A DNA stretch of 64,000 nt, from NCBI GenBank assembly GCA_003550305.1, contig QKYT01000311.1, positions 52,724-116,723 on the forward strand, read 5' to 3'. The notes beneath the pieces are model-generated. The model ran no database searches. It had not been told where the DNA came from and was given only the letters and a program-made list of their open reading frames with translations. Positions 49,501 to 60,684 of the stretch are shown here, in pieces; within the stretch, counting starts at the first letter, position 1, and the number at the start of each line of letters is the position of its first letter. The position numbers were made by a program, and so were the translations under genes. The stretch comes from Glomus cerebriforme (lineage: Eukaryota > Glomeromycota > Glomeromycetes > Glomerales > Glomeraceae).

Positions 49501-51100
49501 TATTATAATATTTATGTGAATTTTTTACATGAATATCAGGGAGAGTGCTTTACAATTAGATCCTTCACATCCAAAAGTATGTTTCTTACGAGAAACGTTC
49601 CAAAAGATGGTACGCTATAGTTATTATGAGAGGATCAAATCTACTATTCCAGACGAATTTTCATCCATTTTTCCGATAGACCCATCCACTAATTTTAAAT
49701 ATGAAGATTCTGGTAATATTTAAATAGATATTTACCTTAATTATATGTTAAAAAAAAATATATATATATCAGGTCAAGTTTTAATACATTATTATCATTT
49801 AGCCCATCCTTTACACGATTTGGCTGAAACTTTATTAGGAAAAATTCGTAAAAGAGCCTCCAATGAAGAGGTGCAAGCATATTTTAAAGAGATAGTTGCA
49901 GTATTACCTTCAAAGGAGCAAGATCAAACTATACGTGATGTATTTATTCAATGTGTTCTCATGCAAGGGTGTAAGAGTTTTAGTCACGTGCTTAACGTTA
50001 TTGAAAGGTACAATATTTTTTATATTTATCAAAATGATTAAATACACAAATATGTTTATAAATACGTGATAATTTTAAATACCCAAATTGGAATAGGTAT
50101 TTACCAATTCTTCAATCTTTAAATGAGACTCCTGAAGATAAATTACATACTGTCAAAATTGTCGCGGAATTTTGGAAGAAAAACACTCAGGTATTAAATT
50201 TTATTCGTTAATTTATTAATTTTGGGAGGATTTAACCTAAATTCAAATTCAATTTATTTTAGTTCTTGGGTATTCTTCTTGATAAACTATTAAATTATCG
50301 AGTTATTGACGCCAGTTCTATAATAACTTGGTTATTTACGAAGGATATGGAAACAGAAGTTACCAAGTGAGTAGTAATAATTATACAGTATTTGGAAAAG
50401 GGGATCTATTATCCTACATAATACTTATACTAAGCAATATTTCAGGTCATATATGTGGGAAATTATGAAAAACACCATAAACAAGGTTATATCACGAGTC
50501 AAGCAAGTTCAGTCTAAACTTGAAAGTTTGGTAAATCCACACGCAGATTCTGATATTATTGATATAACAAGTGATGGTATTTATTATTACGAATTATTTA
50601 TTGATATATATTTATTATATAATTTATTTATTATTATTATTTTCGTTACAGTGGATAAAAAAGTTAACCCTGAAGAATTACGTAGTCTTGAAAATACGTT
50701 GAGTAATGTGACTAGGGAACAGAAGGAAGTTTTATTAACCCTGGTTAATTTATTTGTTGGAATGCTTGATAACAAGTTAAAAGAATATAACGAACAAGAC
50801 ATTCAAGATCCTATGTCACAACATTGGTTCTGGTGGGCATATGGATTTTTCAAGGAAATCGGACGATTAGTAAGTATCTTTCTCACAATTATTCTTTTTA
50901 ATAATAAATTATATTAAAAGTATTTTGTTCTATGAAAAAAGTATCAACCACAAATGTCAACATTTATGGTAACATTGGAAACTGTTATTATTGATCCGTC
51001 GGATACTAAACCAACTAATCCAATTATCGTAAGTGTAATCGAAATGATTAAAGCATTTGGACGTGTGAAAGATGCTTCTGTCACTGAAGATTTATCATAA
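46552..51100 (+). CDS. NCBP1: Nuclear cap-binding protein subunit 1 (CBP80)
   Basis: I could join 21 exons in phase: 46552-46591, 46676-46696, 46778-46920, 47012-47115, 47196-47352, 47479-47586, 47671-47718, 47796-47966, 48205-48258, 48339-48398, 48480-48578, 48680-49009, 49103-49210, 49342-49460, 49540-49712, 49773-50007, 50097-50190, 50263-50366, 50446-50576, 50652-50869 and 50942-51100, giving 891 residues. The large subunit of the nuclear cap-binding complex pairs with CBP20 on the m7G cap and guides splicing, export and 3' processing. Landmarks: a basic N-terminus (RGGGRDRRNRERGR), first MIF4G domain TPKEITTNIDKVANILKNEY with LPMKSHVYGTLIGLVN, RRxx-like middle LPTTLFRIF, and C-terminal helices (FLGILLDKLLNYRVIDASSI, QHWFWWAYGFFKEIGRL). 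An acidic/Asn-rich insertion in exon 12 makes it longer than the human protein (790). The exon 13/14 junction (CCT|GTGATA ... GGTAAG|GCC) is the least certain. Confidence 0.94.
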
Positions 51101-51495
51101 TTAAGATTTAGTTATCTTCAAAGGTAAGTTAAAATTTACTTTTTTTTTTTTGTATGATTATTATTATTATTTTGTCACATAATTTTTAAACTGGAATTAG
51201 AAAAGTTGACATTTTTATATATTGTTAGTTATAGTTTAAAATAAAATAAACGTAATATTTACAATCTTTTTTTTTGTTATATTTATTCCTATCAATCTAG
51301 CTATTTGCTGTTACATCTTGTAAATATTCAAAAAGACTTTTTTCAGTATGAGAATTCATAATTTCATACTAAAAGTTTGTTCATAAATTATTGCAAATAA
51401 ATAACCGCAAAACTTATAATAATTACTACGTTATTTTAATAATAAAACTGGGTTGCATATTTTAAATAATAATTAAAATTTAAAATATAAACTTA
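51101..51495. terminator. Convergent 3' region of NCBP1 and AlkB-like gene
   Basis: About 395 bases between two stop codons facing each other. T-rich then A-rich tracts and AATAAA-like signals on both strands (AATAAAC near 51245; AATAAAACTG near 51440) fit shared polyadenylation territory. A GT-AG pair right after the NCBP1 stop (AAGGTAAGTT, 51120) may be a 3' UTR intron. Confidence 0.4.
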
Positions 51496-52492
51496 TTATT
51501 TGCGTTTTTTAATCTCAAAAGAAAATGAATTTGAATCATCTTTATTTAATAATAATTGATCTTGTTTCAATTTTCTTAAAGTTACGGATACTCTAATGTT
51601 TCGAATGATTTTTTCATCTCCAACCTTATCAATTTTAGTCTCTTCAATTCCATGAGTCCAATTATATCTAGCTGATCCACTTATAGAAAGAACGGATCCT
51701 GGTCTAAGAATAACTGGTATCATTTCATCAGAATGTTGAATATCCTTAAACTTGTTATAAGAATTAGTGTTATCATCATCATGTCCAATTTCATATAAGG
51801 GTTTGAATTGCATTACACAAGTTGATAATAATGATATAACTATAATCCCATCTTCAAATCTGTAAAAAAATAGGTAACATTAATTCATACAATTATATAA
51901 TCAGGAAAATAATTAGATTTACCTTGGTAAATCCACATGGCTTGTAATACCTTCCCCAGGTTTGTATAAATTAATGATTGACTGAATTTATAATAAGAAA
52001 AATAATTAGTAGAAATGGAAATTTTAGGATTTAAATCTACTGAAACATTTTAATGTTTTCATAACTTTTTAATAATTCTTTCACATGATTGATTGATTAG
52101 ACACACGCCTGATCGAATAAAGGCTTCCTATTCTGAATTTCATCAGGAAAAATTCCAGGTACACTAGAAATAATTTCGACAGCATGAAGAAGAAATGACG
52201 GTAATGCACCAAAACACATTGCCTGATTGGATTCTGGATTATCAAAATAATTCGCCTTTATTATACCGTTAATTAACTCATTTTGTTGTTCATCAGTTAA
52301 AAGGTTTTCATAAAGAATTAATCCTGATATTGAAGGAAAGGTTGTAGAAGAAAGATTAATTGGTTCATTTTCAGATAACGAATTCGATGAAACTTCATGA
52401 TCGAAATGTTTATTAGAAGAATTGGATTCTGTATTAGTATCTGAATGGTCACTAGGACCAAAAAGTTCTTCATCCGAAAGATCTTCGTACAT
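51496..52492 (-). CDS. AlkB-like 2-oxoglutarate/Fe(II) dioxygenase
   Basis: Exons 52492-52109, 51981-51923 and 51859-51496 encode 268 residues. After an acidic, Ser-rich N-terminus (YEDLSDEELFGPSDHSDTNT) comes an AlkB fold: FDQ|SIINLYKPGEGITSHVDL with the H-x-D iron ligands, DGIIVISLLSTCVMQF, LRPGSVLSISGSARYNWTHG with the distal His, and RNIRVSVTLRK with the 2-oxoglutarate-binding Arg pair. Members demethylate alkylated nucleic acids or proteins; the pattern DQ..IN.Y.PG.GI..H.D resembles ALKBH8/ALKBH6-like members, but the target is not determined. Intron 1 begins CAG|GC, not GT, if the frame SIINLY is used; the conserved DQ-(x)-x-IN spacing supports a GC-AG intron. It diverges from the SS18-like gene, 191 bases away. 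Confidence 0.88.
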
Positions 52493-52683
52493 TGTCTTTT
52501 ATTAGATTACTAGATGAAAGAATTGAGATGCGAGATTTACAAAATAAACTATCATTTTGTACAACTATGGGCATTTTGTACAACTATGGTGGATTGTCTG
52601 ATTTGCCTGCGTCGATGATCATTTATTTTGCCCATAATTTATAAACTGTACAGAATTGGAGAAAAATAATAATAAAAAAAAAA
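52493..52683. promoter_or_regulatory. Short divergent promoter with a 19-nt direct duplication
   Basis: 191 bases between the AlkB-like start and the SS18-like start. CATTTTGTACAACTATGGG occurs twice head to tail at 52553-52590, followed by GTGGATTGTCTGATTTGCCT. A run of A lies right before the SS18-like ATG. Confidence 0.6.
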
Positions 52684-53909
52684 ATGAGCAACGATTTTCC
52701 TTCTCAGTATATTCAAGCAAATGGAAATAATCCCTTTACAGGAGCCAATACGCAGCAAATAAATACTGGTTATGAAACTCAACAACACCAACCTACTTAC
52801 CCTTGGATGGGCTCAGATCAGCAACTAGTTCCTAATCAGACAATTATTTCAGGAGCAACACCACCAACGACTTTGAATGCTTCTAATGTTACTACAAATC
52901 CATCTAAATCTCTTTATCACACACAAAGTTCCGAAACCAACAATAATTTTATACAAGCACAAAATACTCCTGTAGTTGGCTCAAATGTTAGGAAATCAAT
53001 TGTCAAACAGACAGTAGAAAATAACTTAAATGCGATTGTAAACACGTCAAGTAGTGGAATTTCGATTGGAAATAATTATAATAAATCTCCAGAATATAGT
53101 AATTACAATATTATTTTTTATCAAAAAAAGAAGTTTCCTTGCTATTAATATTAACAATTCACGTTTTTTTTATTAGTCGATTATACTCAAAAATGCGTGC
53201 AATTGGTAACAGTCTTATAATTATTTACATTCAGAAATAAAAGTAAATATGATCTAACCAATTTGAATTTAGATTCTTGAGATAAACTACGAATTGATCC
53301 GTGTTTGTATTGATTATCAAAATAAAGGACTCGTTAATGAACAAGATTTGGCATTGTAAGCTTTTATAAAAATTAATTTTTTTTTTGTTCATGATTTCTT
53401 AATATTAAAAACAAATTTTTATGATATCAAAATAGATATAAAACACGTCTTCAGAACAATTTATCATATTTAGCAACTGTAGCAGATGAGTATAATGGAA
53501 ATTCCCGTAACGTAATTATTTAATTTTATATTTTTTATCATTACTTGATTCGATTATAATTTTTTTTTTATATATTCAATTTAAATTAAATATAGTTTGC
53601 GGACTTAGAATTCAAACAAAAGATGATTCCTGACTTATCCCCTTTACCTACTCCTCGTAGTAATTATGGACAAAAATTAAATACTCTTCTTCAACGAGCT
53701 AATCAGATTTTCTCTCATCATAAAAAATATCATAGAACTAGTAACAATAATGTTTCTAATAATAATAATTCTAACACAATACCTAGTCATGTGTTAGATT
53801 CAAGTTCAACATCACCTCCACGTCAATTTAAAATGGGACAACCTTCAAATAACATTTTAGGAGCTATGATGAATTCTACAGAATATCAATTATATCAGAA
53901 ACATCAGCA

Positions 53910-53941
<32 letters not shown>

Positions 53942-54771
53942 AACCACCACCACCTACAATGCCACCACAACAACATCCTCAACAAATTCAACAACAAAAA
54001 TCCCAACAACCTTCTTCACAACCTCAACAGAAACAAATGCTCCAACAACAAACATCCCAACAATTGCATCAACAACAACAACAAAATTCTCAACAATCTG
54101 CAAATCGATACACCAATTCTATGATGCCAAATGCAACAATTTCTACAACATATCAACAACACCACCCCACTTCTCAACATCAGAATATGCCTGTCACGAA
54201 CAATATTTCTGAATATTCGATGATGAACACTGCAACAAATTCGGAACAATCATATCAAGTATCATTACCACCTTTGGTTGGGATGGGAAACATATCAATG
54301 GGAAATACAGGTGCTGGGAATGGAGGGGCTGGAAATGTACAAGGATCAGGAATATTACCTTCCTTAATTGATCAATATGGAATGGCAACAGCTCAACAGC
54401 AGCAAATTCAACAGTTACAAAATGCTGGATATGCTGGATTTATGGGAGGTGGTGGTGGTGCAGGAATAAGTGGTACTGGATTTGGAGCAACAAGTGCTTT
54501 TATGATGCGATATCCAAGTGCTGGTGGAAATGGAATGGGAAATAATCCAATGGCCGGAAACTCATTGTCCGGAAATTCATTAACTGGAAATTCATTGGCT
54601 AACACTGTTTTAGGCGGAGGAGGAAATGGGCTAGCCGGCAGTGGATTAGCTAATAATATGGGAGGTAATAGTATTGGAATCATGGGTGGTAATAATTACG
54701 GAAGCAATACAATTGCAGGAAATGCATTAGGTTTACCGAGTATGATGAATCATGATAATAACATGGGATGA
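52684..54771 (+). CDS. SS18/SSXT-like (Snf11-type) SWI/SNF subunit, glutamine-rich
   Basis: Exons 52684-53098, 53177-53205, 53273-53355, 53436-53511 and 53596-54771 join in phase to 592 residues. Residues ~145-200 form an SNH domain: ILEINYELIRVCIDYQNKGL, then LYKTRLQNNLSYLATVADEY, closely following the animal SS18 and plant GIF pattern (.L..N..LI..I..YQNKG......Y...L..NL.YLA.IAD). In SS18 and yeast Snf11 this domain binds the SWI/SNF ATPase. The N-terminus is Asn/Gln/Thr-rich and disordered. Downstream come PDLSPLPTPRSNYGQKLNTL, a polyglutamine tract with Pro (53905-53960), a long Gln-rich segment and a Gly/Asn/Met-rich tail with GNSL repeats (54550-54600). It is nuclear, and a coactivator role is inferred. 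The antisense frames under this exon are shadows. Confidence 0.85.
53905..54085 (+). repeat. CAG/CAA repeat coding polyglutamine in the SS18-like gene
   Basis: A pure run of CAGCAGCAGCAGCAACAACA type codons (about 53906-53944) is followed by imperfect Gln/Pro codons. CAG and CAA are interspersed, which limits repeat slippage. Confidence 0.85.
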
Positions 54772-55089
54772 TATTTTAGTTTGAAAAATTTTTCAGGTAA
54801 AATTTTTATTTTACCGTTAAAAAAAATGGACTTTCATTAAAAACGATGCGATTAGAAAGATTTTTTTTTAATTAAATTATTCANAAAAAAAAAANAAAAA
54901 AAAAAAATTCCATTAATTTGCATTTAATTTTTTTTTTTGTTATTACATATTGTCAGGAAACAACCAATTTATTAATGCTTTAATAATTATGACAATTGGC
55001 TATTTAATGACTAAAATATTTAAAATACTAATTACTGTATTAAATGGTAAAATTATAAATAATTAATTTTTAGAATTTATCTCATTCAA

Positions 55090-56390
55090 CTCATTCAAAT
55101 GACATTCCATTGCACGTAATTCATTGTAGTTAAAATTGCTTTTGATATTGGTGGATTAATTATATCATAAGTAAACATATTAGTTGGTCGAAGATGTAAA
55201 AGGTTATGTTCAATAAGTGAATAAATTTTGTTATGACCAATTTCATTAATTAAATCTTGTAAAAGAATGAAATTTTGATTTTTTATAATTAATTCCATGA
55301 TTTTAATAAAATCTTTTTGTTTCCAGAGTGGAATATGAAAATCGATTGATAATCTTCAGGATGAAGGTCAAATAATAATCGATCATACTCTTGTCTAAAT
55401 ATTGAAAATTCTATAAAATAGCATATAAACATATAAATATATACTTTTGAAATCTCCTTTATGAAATCTATATTGATCAATATATCGTTTAATAATAATC
55501 ATACGTGTACCAGTTACATTACAAACATTATCAAATTTTCCTTCAAGTTCTTAACAAAGTTCACTATCTGCTTAAAAAATAATAATCATATAAGTATTAT
55601 AATATATAAATATAAATAAAATATAATTGATAACTTAAAAATTTGATAAAAAATATACTACATTGAGAAAGTACCATCTTGAAATATTCTTCACCTTCTT
55701 TCTTACTTAAATCACCAATAACATATGGGATTATATATTCTATATGTATTTCTAAATAATAAATATAAGTATAATATAAAATTAAAGAAAAATATTATTA
55801 TTAAGTACAATTCCTAAATAAACTTACTTGATTCAATCCAATTTAAAAAAAATGAATCCAAAGAAGTAAACACTACTTTTCTTACTTTGTATATTTTACT
55901 AACCAATTAAAAAATGATCTAAAAAGATTTTATTCTTCTGGTGTATTAGTAAGTTAGCTAAATTTATTTACTTTATCAATAATTAAAATTGGAATTTGTT
56001 GTCCTTTTCAAATAGAAAATAAGTTGGAAAATATTTAGTAATATATTTAAGTAATTTAATAATATCTTTAGCACTTTTTTCAGAAATTTTATCTTGTATC
56101 ATAAATTATAAATTAAGTAATAAAGTCTTTAATGTAAAATTAACATTTATATTTGTAAAATTTCTGATAAATATTCTTTTAATTGTTTAAAAAATAAGTA
56201 AAAATTCTAGAAATTAAATAATATAAATTTATTGGTATATTAAATTATCAGATTAAAATTATTTTTAGTTACTACTTTATAGATCAAAGAAGTTTTTTTC
56301 AGTATTTGAAAATCCTAAAATAACATGTATTGCTGTAGTATTGGTCGAAGATGCATTTATAAATTTAACAAGTTGCTTGCAATTAAAAAA
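55090..56390 (-). pseudogene. P-loop ATPase of the Crinkler-associated kind, decayed
   Basis: Reading the minus strand from 56390: AIHVILGFSNTEKNFFDL is an eroded Walker A (GxxxxGKT has become GFSNTEKN). GQQIPILIIDKVNKFS near 56010 is a Walker B-like IIDEAN with Glu lost. FFNWLVKYTK (55905), EYIIPYVIGDLSKKEGEEYF (about 55710) and KFDNVCNVTGTRMIIIKRYI (about 55520) follow, then HNKIYSLIEHNLLHLRPTNM (about 55190) near the C-terminus. The order matches archaeal-type ATPases that form the C-terminal part of many Crinkler-like proteins in Rhizophagus (recalled). At least eight stops and several frame changes; no Crinkler N-terminus is seen. Confidence 0.6.
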
Positions 56391-56639
56391 AAAGTTTTTT
56401 TTATGTTTTTAAAATATTAGAAATATTATAAAATGAGCAATATAACTCTTTTTAAATACAATTAATAAGCATTTAGTTACAAATATACTAAATTTTTTTT
56501 TGCAATTGTTAAATTAGCTAGCTAAAAAGCTTATAAAAAAAGGAATAATAATAATAAATCTAACTACTATATAACATAGGCTACAGTATTCTGAATATCT
56601 TGCAAATTTTGAAGAATTGATTTTATATTATTAAATCTA

Positions 56640-56850
56640 TAATTCAAATTTTTATTATAAATAATATGTATTTAAAAACTTATATTATAATTAGAAAAAT
56701 ATTTATATATAATTTCTAAGTAAAATTAAATTTTTAAAATAACAATATCAATAAAAATAAACCTTTTTTTTGCACAAAAGAGAAAGAAATATTATATATA
56801 GAAAAATATTATGACCTGTAATATCAGTATGCTAATTTAAACTTTTATAT
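56640..56850. repeat. Dispersed AT-rich repeat (copy B)
   Basis: Diverged copy of the repeat at 8868-9060, same orientation, starting TTTTTATTATAAATAATATG. Confidence 0.45.
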
Positions 56851-57499
56851 AGTATTTAATATAAGGTTTTATGTAAACCATCATTGATAATTTTCTTAAA
56901 TATCATCTAGTTTTGTATTTATATGATTTTTGTTATACAGTATATAGTGATGTGATTATTATTATTAATAATCAGATTTTTTTTTCTTTCGTATTATACA
57001 TTATTTTTACATTTTTTCTTTATTTTTTATTACCTTTCTTTAGCATAACTTTTATTTGATTTTAATCTAAATAAATCAACCTGAAATACCTACTTTATTA
57101 CTTCCTTCTCATAATGAAATATCCAAAAGATATCCATTTAAAACACTTAATATACTAGATACTGCTTTTGAACAGACATCGTGTATTAGAATGCAGTTTA
57201 ATTATTAGAATTACATAAATTTAGTTTTGTTAGCTTATAGATAATGGACTGGCTTTATATGATGAATTCAAAATAAGTGTCTTAATAAAATACTTTACAT
57301 ATCCATTTGGTTCTCAATTTATTAAATTCCAATTAAAGTTTTTTTTTTGTCATAATACTTTATTTGAAACAATCTTTAAAACCTGATTTGAAGAATTATA
57401 TGTAAACTTTTCAGATGTTTTATTATATTTAAGAATTACATTATATCTAATTAAATATCAATGGACTAAATATTTTATATTTTAGACATATTATTAAAA

Positions 57500-57710
57500 T
57501 TGATTAGGGTAAAGTTGTAATTAAATATAAGATTAGAGTAAGATTGGGATTAGAATAAGATTAGGGATTAAAATAAGATATGAGATTAGAGTAAGGTTGA
57601 GATTAGGATAAAGTTAGGATTAAAATAAGATGTTAGATTAGGATAAGATTAGAAATTAGAATAAGGTGTAGGATTAAAGTAAAGTTAGGATTAGGATAAG
57701 GCATGAAATT
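57500..57710. repeat. Degenerate GATTAGGATAAG tandem repeat
   Basis: About fifteen successive variants of a 10-14-nt unit (GATTAGGATAAG, GATTAGAGTAAG, GGATTAAAATAAG). All purines of note are on the plus strand, so the strand asymmetry is strong. Non-coding. It starts near 57495 and ends near 57710. Confidence 0.7.
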
Positions 57711-58058
57711 AATATTTTCATTTTTTTTTACTTAGAAATTTAATATTAATATGTCATCAATTCAACAAGTGGAATTTATCAATACTATTATTTATAAATA
57801 TGTCAAAACAAAAAAAATGGTTAAAGTTTAATAATTAAATTTTTATTATAGCTGGATAGTTTTATTTAAATTTTTTATTGCAGCTATATACTGTAACTTG
57901 TATTTATGTAGATTGTATAAAAATTTAATAAAATATTGTAAAAATTACATGATTTATATATTATATCATAATGAAATAGTATTTAATAAAATCATCAGAA
58001 ATGATGATTAGAAAAACTTATTTAATATATAATAATATATAACTTATCACTAATATTT

Positions 58059-60680
58059 GGGTGGACCTACAGCAAAAGGTGGGGCTTGGACCGATCACAT
58101 GATTTTGGGATTTTTTGATTTTTAGTTATTTATCAGTCTTGTTTTTATGGGAATAAAATTTTCCATTAGATATATTTAATAAAAAAGTTTACAATTAACC
58201 TTTTTTTTCTTTGTATTATTATTATAAATATCGTAAAAAAATGTAAATATTGCAAAATTAATTTTTAACAAAAATATGGAGTATGGTATTAATTCTATTA
58301 AAGATGATGCAAATAAAACTATTTTGACTGTTTTAGAAGACTTAGATAATACTTTTTTTAATAAACATTTATATTCTAAAGATAAAGAAGAATTTAGTTT
58401 TACACTAAATAATGATAATAATTCAAATTTAATAGATTTATCATTAAAATTAGCCAATACTCGTTTAGATAATTTTGAATTTGAAGAAAATCCTAATAGT
58501 TATTTATGTCAAAGATAAAGTTTATGATCAATTGAAATTAAAAGTTAATGAGTTTTTTAAAAAAGAAAAGTGTTCATGTCATTTTCCTAGTCAACCATAT
58601 TTTATGAAAATCAGTTATAAACAGTTTCTTGCATATCAAATTGAATTTGAAAGTTTGGACAAAAAAATGTGAAATATAGTAGTTAAAAGACAACTTATGG
58701 CCTTTCAAAAGAACGAAAATATAAGAAAGAATAGTGAAAATAGAAAATTTATATACTTTAATTATTATTATAATAATGATATTTTAATTTGTCATATAAT
58801 GTATGAAAATCTTATTGGAGTTAGTCATAAACATTTAGATATGATTATACAACACTTAAAAAAATATGGTATTGACAAAGCTCCAAAAAATATGAATTGC
58901 ATTGAAGTTAATTATAATGTAGCATATGATATATTTGCATTTTTAAAAAACTATTCAGATGTACATGGTATACCTTCACCCAGGCGGTATTGTAATGAAG
59001 TTATTATACTAATTGTATTTCTTCTAACTAGTTATAGCTATTCTTTAGTATATCGTGATTATGTGCAAGTTTATAAAAAAAAATATGAAACAGAAGGGTC
59101 AGAAGTTCATGTGATGATTAAACAAACTTTTATTAATATTTGAAAATCTTTAATTTCATCACTTCAATTTATGTCACCAAAATCTGATTTATGTAAAAAA
59201 TGTGAGTTAATGAAAATGGATATTTAATATATTACGTAACATGAGAAAAAAATGAAAACTACAGAAAATTACTTGGCCTATTTAAAGCGTGCACAGCAAG
59301 AATGAGATTATTATAATTCCAATATTACGCGCATAATTAAAAATGGCAGAAATAATCCTAATCCATCCAGATCTCAATCATTATTTAAAACATTTGAAGA
59401 ATATGCTCATATTGTATATAACTGGACCCAGAATGTGCAAATTCTATACTTACCACAGCAAGTAGGATCCTTATTTTTCAAAAGTTCATAAAAAATGCAT
59501 TTATTTGGTGTTTGTAATATTAGCAACTATCCTAATATACAACAGACCAATTATGTAATTGATGAAGATGAAATGCCCGATAATGGTAGGGTGTTAACTG
59601 TACATTAAGTTTGGTTTTACATGCAATTAAAAAATATAATTGTGAAGAAAAAAAATTAATTGTTGCATGTAATAATTGTATAGGGCAAAACAAAAACAAC
59701 TACTCCTTATTTTTTTATTCATGGCTAATTGATCATGATATATATAATGAAATAGAATTAAATTTTATAATACCTGAACACACAAAGTTTATTTGTGATA
59801 GGTATTTTGGTCTAATTAAAGTTTCTATAGAAAGAGTAAGGTGAATACTATAGATGATGTAGTTTCAATTATTAACTATTCTACTACAAATAATTTCAAT
59901 ATTGCTTAGCATTATTTAAATAGAAAAGATTTTTAGTATTACAATTTTAAAAATCATTTTCAAAAATTTAAAAAGTTACCTAATATCCAAAAATATCATC
60001 ATTTTTATTTTTCTTCACAACATTCCGAAGTTATCTTTTATAAAGGTAAACTTAAGATAATTATAAAAAAGCTACAATTCATACTATTTCTTATACTACC
60101 AATATTTTACCATTTACAATTTCTTTTAGATATCTTTTCTTAAAAAGACAAGAGGAATTGTATAAAAAAATTGCGCCCTATGTTGATTTACCCTTTCGTG
60201 AAATTACTTGCCCTAAACCCAAATAAAAATTAATTTAAAAATTTTTTTTATATAGTAAGACAAAATTTTCATTATTACGTATTTTTTAATTATAAAACTT
60301 ACATTTTTTATGGTTTTTACATTATAAAACTTATATTTTTTACATATAAAATATATAAAATAAAAATTTTTATTGTTGAAATTATAAAATTACGATTTTA
60401 TTAATTTGAAAAGTACCATTTCGAAATAAACAATTTTGTTATTTTTTTTTAAAGTTTATAAAGGTTATACTCTTACATATTCAATAATACAGGTAAAATA
60501 AAGTGTTAAATAGAAGCTAATATTCTTAAAATATTGCCTGTAAAATTTTTTTTTTTAAGTTATAAAAACCATTTTTAAGAAATCTGAAGTAATTAGGCAA
60601 AAATTATGTGAAAACTTTAACTGCGATTTTCTCAAAATCACATGACTATCTGAGCTCCACCTTTTGCTGTAAGTTTGCCC
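58059..60680 (+). mobile_element. 2.62-kb TIR DNA transposon, complete ends, 4-bp target duplication
   Basis: The left end GGGTGGACCTACAGCAAAAG and the right end (reverse strand) GGGCAAACTTACAGCAAAAG match for about 52 bases, including AAAGGTGGRGCT and TCACATGATTTTGGGA versus TCATGTGATTTTGAGA. ATTT stands immediately outside both ends (58055-58058 and 60681-60684), consistent with a 4-bp target-site duplication. The interior carries one plus-strand gene (58276-60225). The termini do not match Tc1/mariner, hAT or MULE ends that I know. Confidence 0.78.
58276..60225 (+). pseudogene. Transposase-like gene of the DUF7869-type family, inactivated
   Basis: It starts MEYGINSIKDDANKTILTVL (58276), with a frame change near 58500. 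It continues KCSCHFPSQPYFMKISYKQF, then after a TGA at ~58671 (Trp-like site) FIYFNYYYNNDILICHIMYE, LIGVSHKHLDMIIQHLKKYG and YDIFAFLKNYSDVHGIPSPR. FMSPKSDLCKKCELMKMDI (59170) carries a C-x2-C. The core ACNNCIGQNKNNYSLFFYSW (59670) and IPEHTKFICDRYFGLIKVS (59770) is the hallmark of widespread uncharacterised arthropod/fungal proteins (CDNCSGQNKN ... PGHTKF..D..FG), thought to be RNase H-like transposases. The C-terminus KKIAPYVDLPFREITCPKPK ends at 60225. Few stops (about ten) and intact ends suggest fairly recent death. Family naming is from memory. Confidence 0.68.
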
Positions 60681-60684
60681 ATTT

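Noticed and set aside
54016..54683. Three minus-strand open frames (77, 64 and 91 aa)
   Set aside because: Antisense shadows of the Gln- and Gly/Asn-rich exon of the SS18-like gene; composition is dictated by the CAA/GGA codons opposite.
57500..57710. Interstitial telomere tract
   Set aside because: Only isolated TTAGGG-like words; period is irregular and not 6.
58059..60680. Assignment of this element to hAT, Tc1/mariner or MULE
   Set aside because: Ends, 4-bp duplication and protein signature fit none of the three (8-bp, TA and 9-bp duplications expected).
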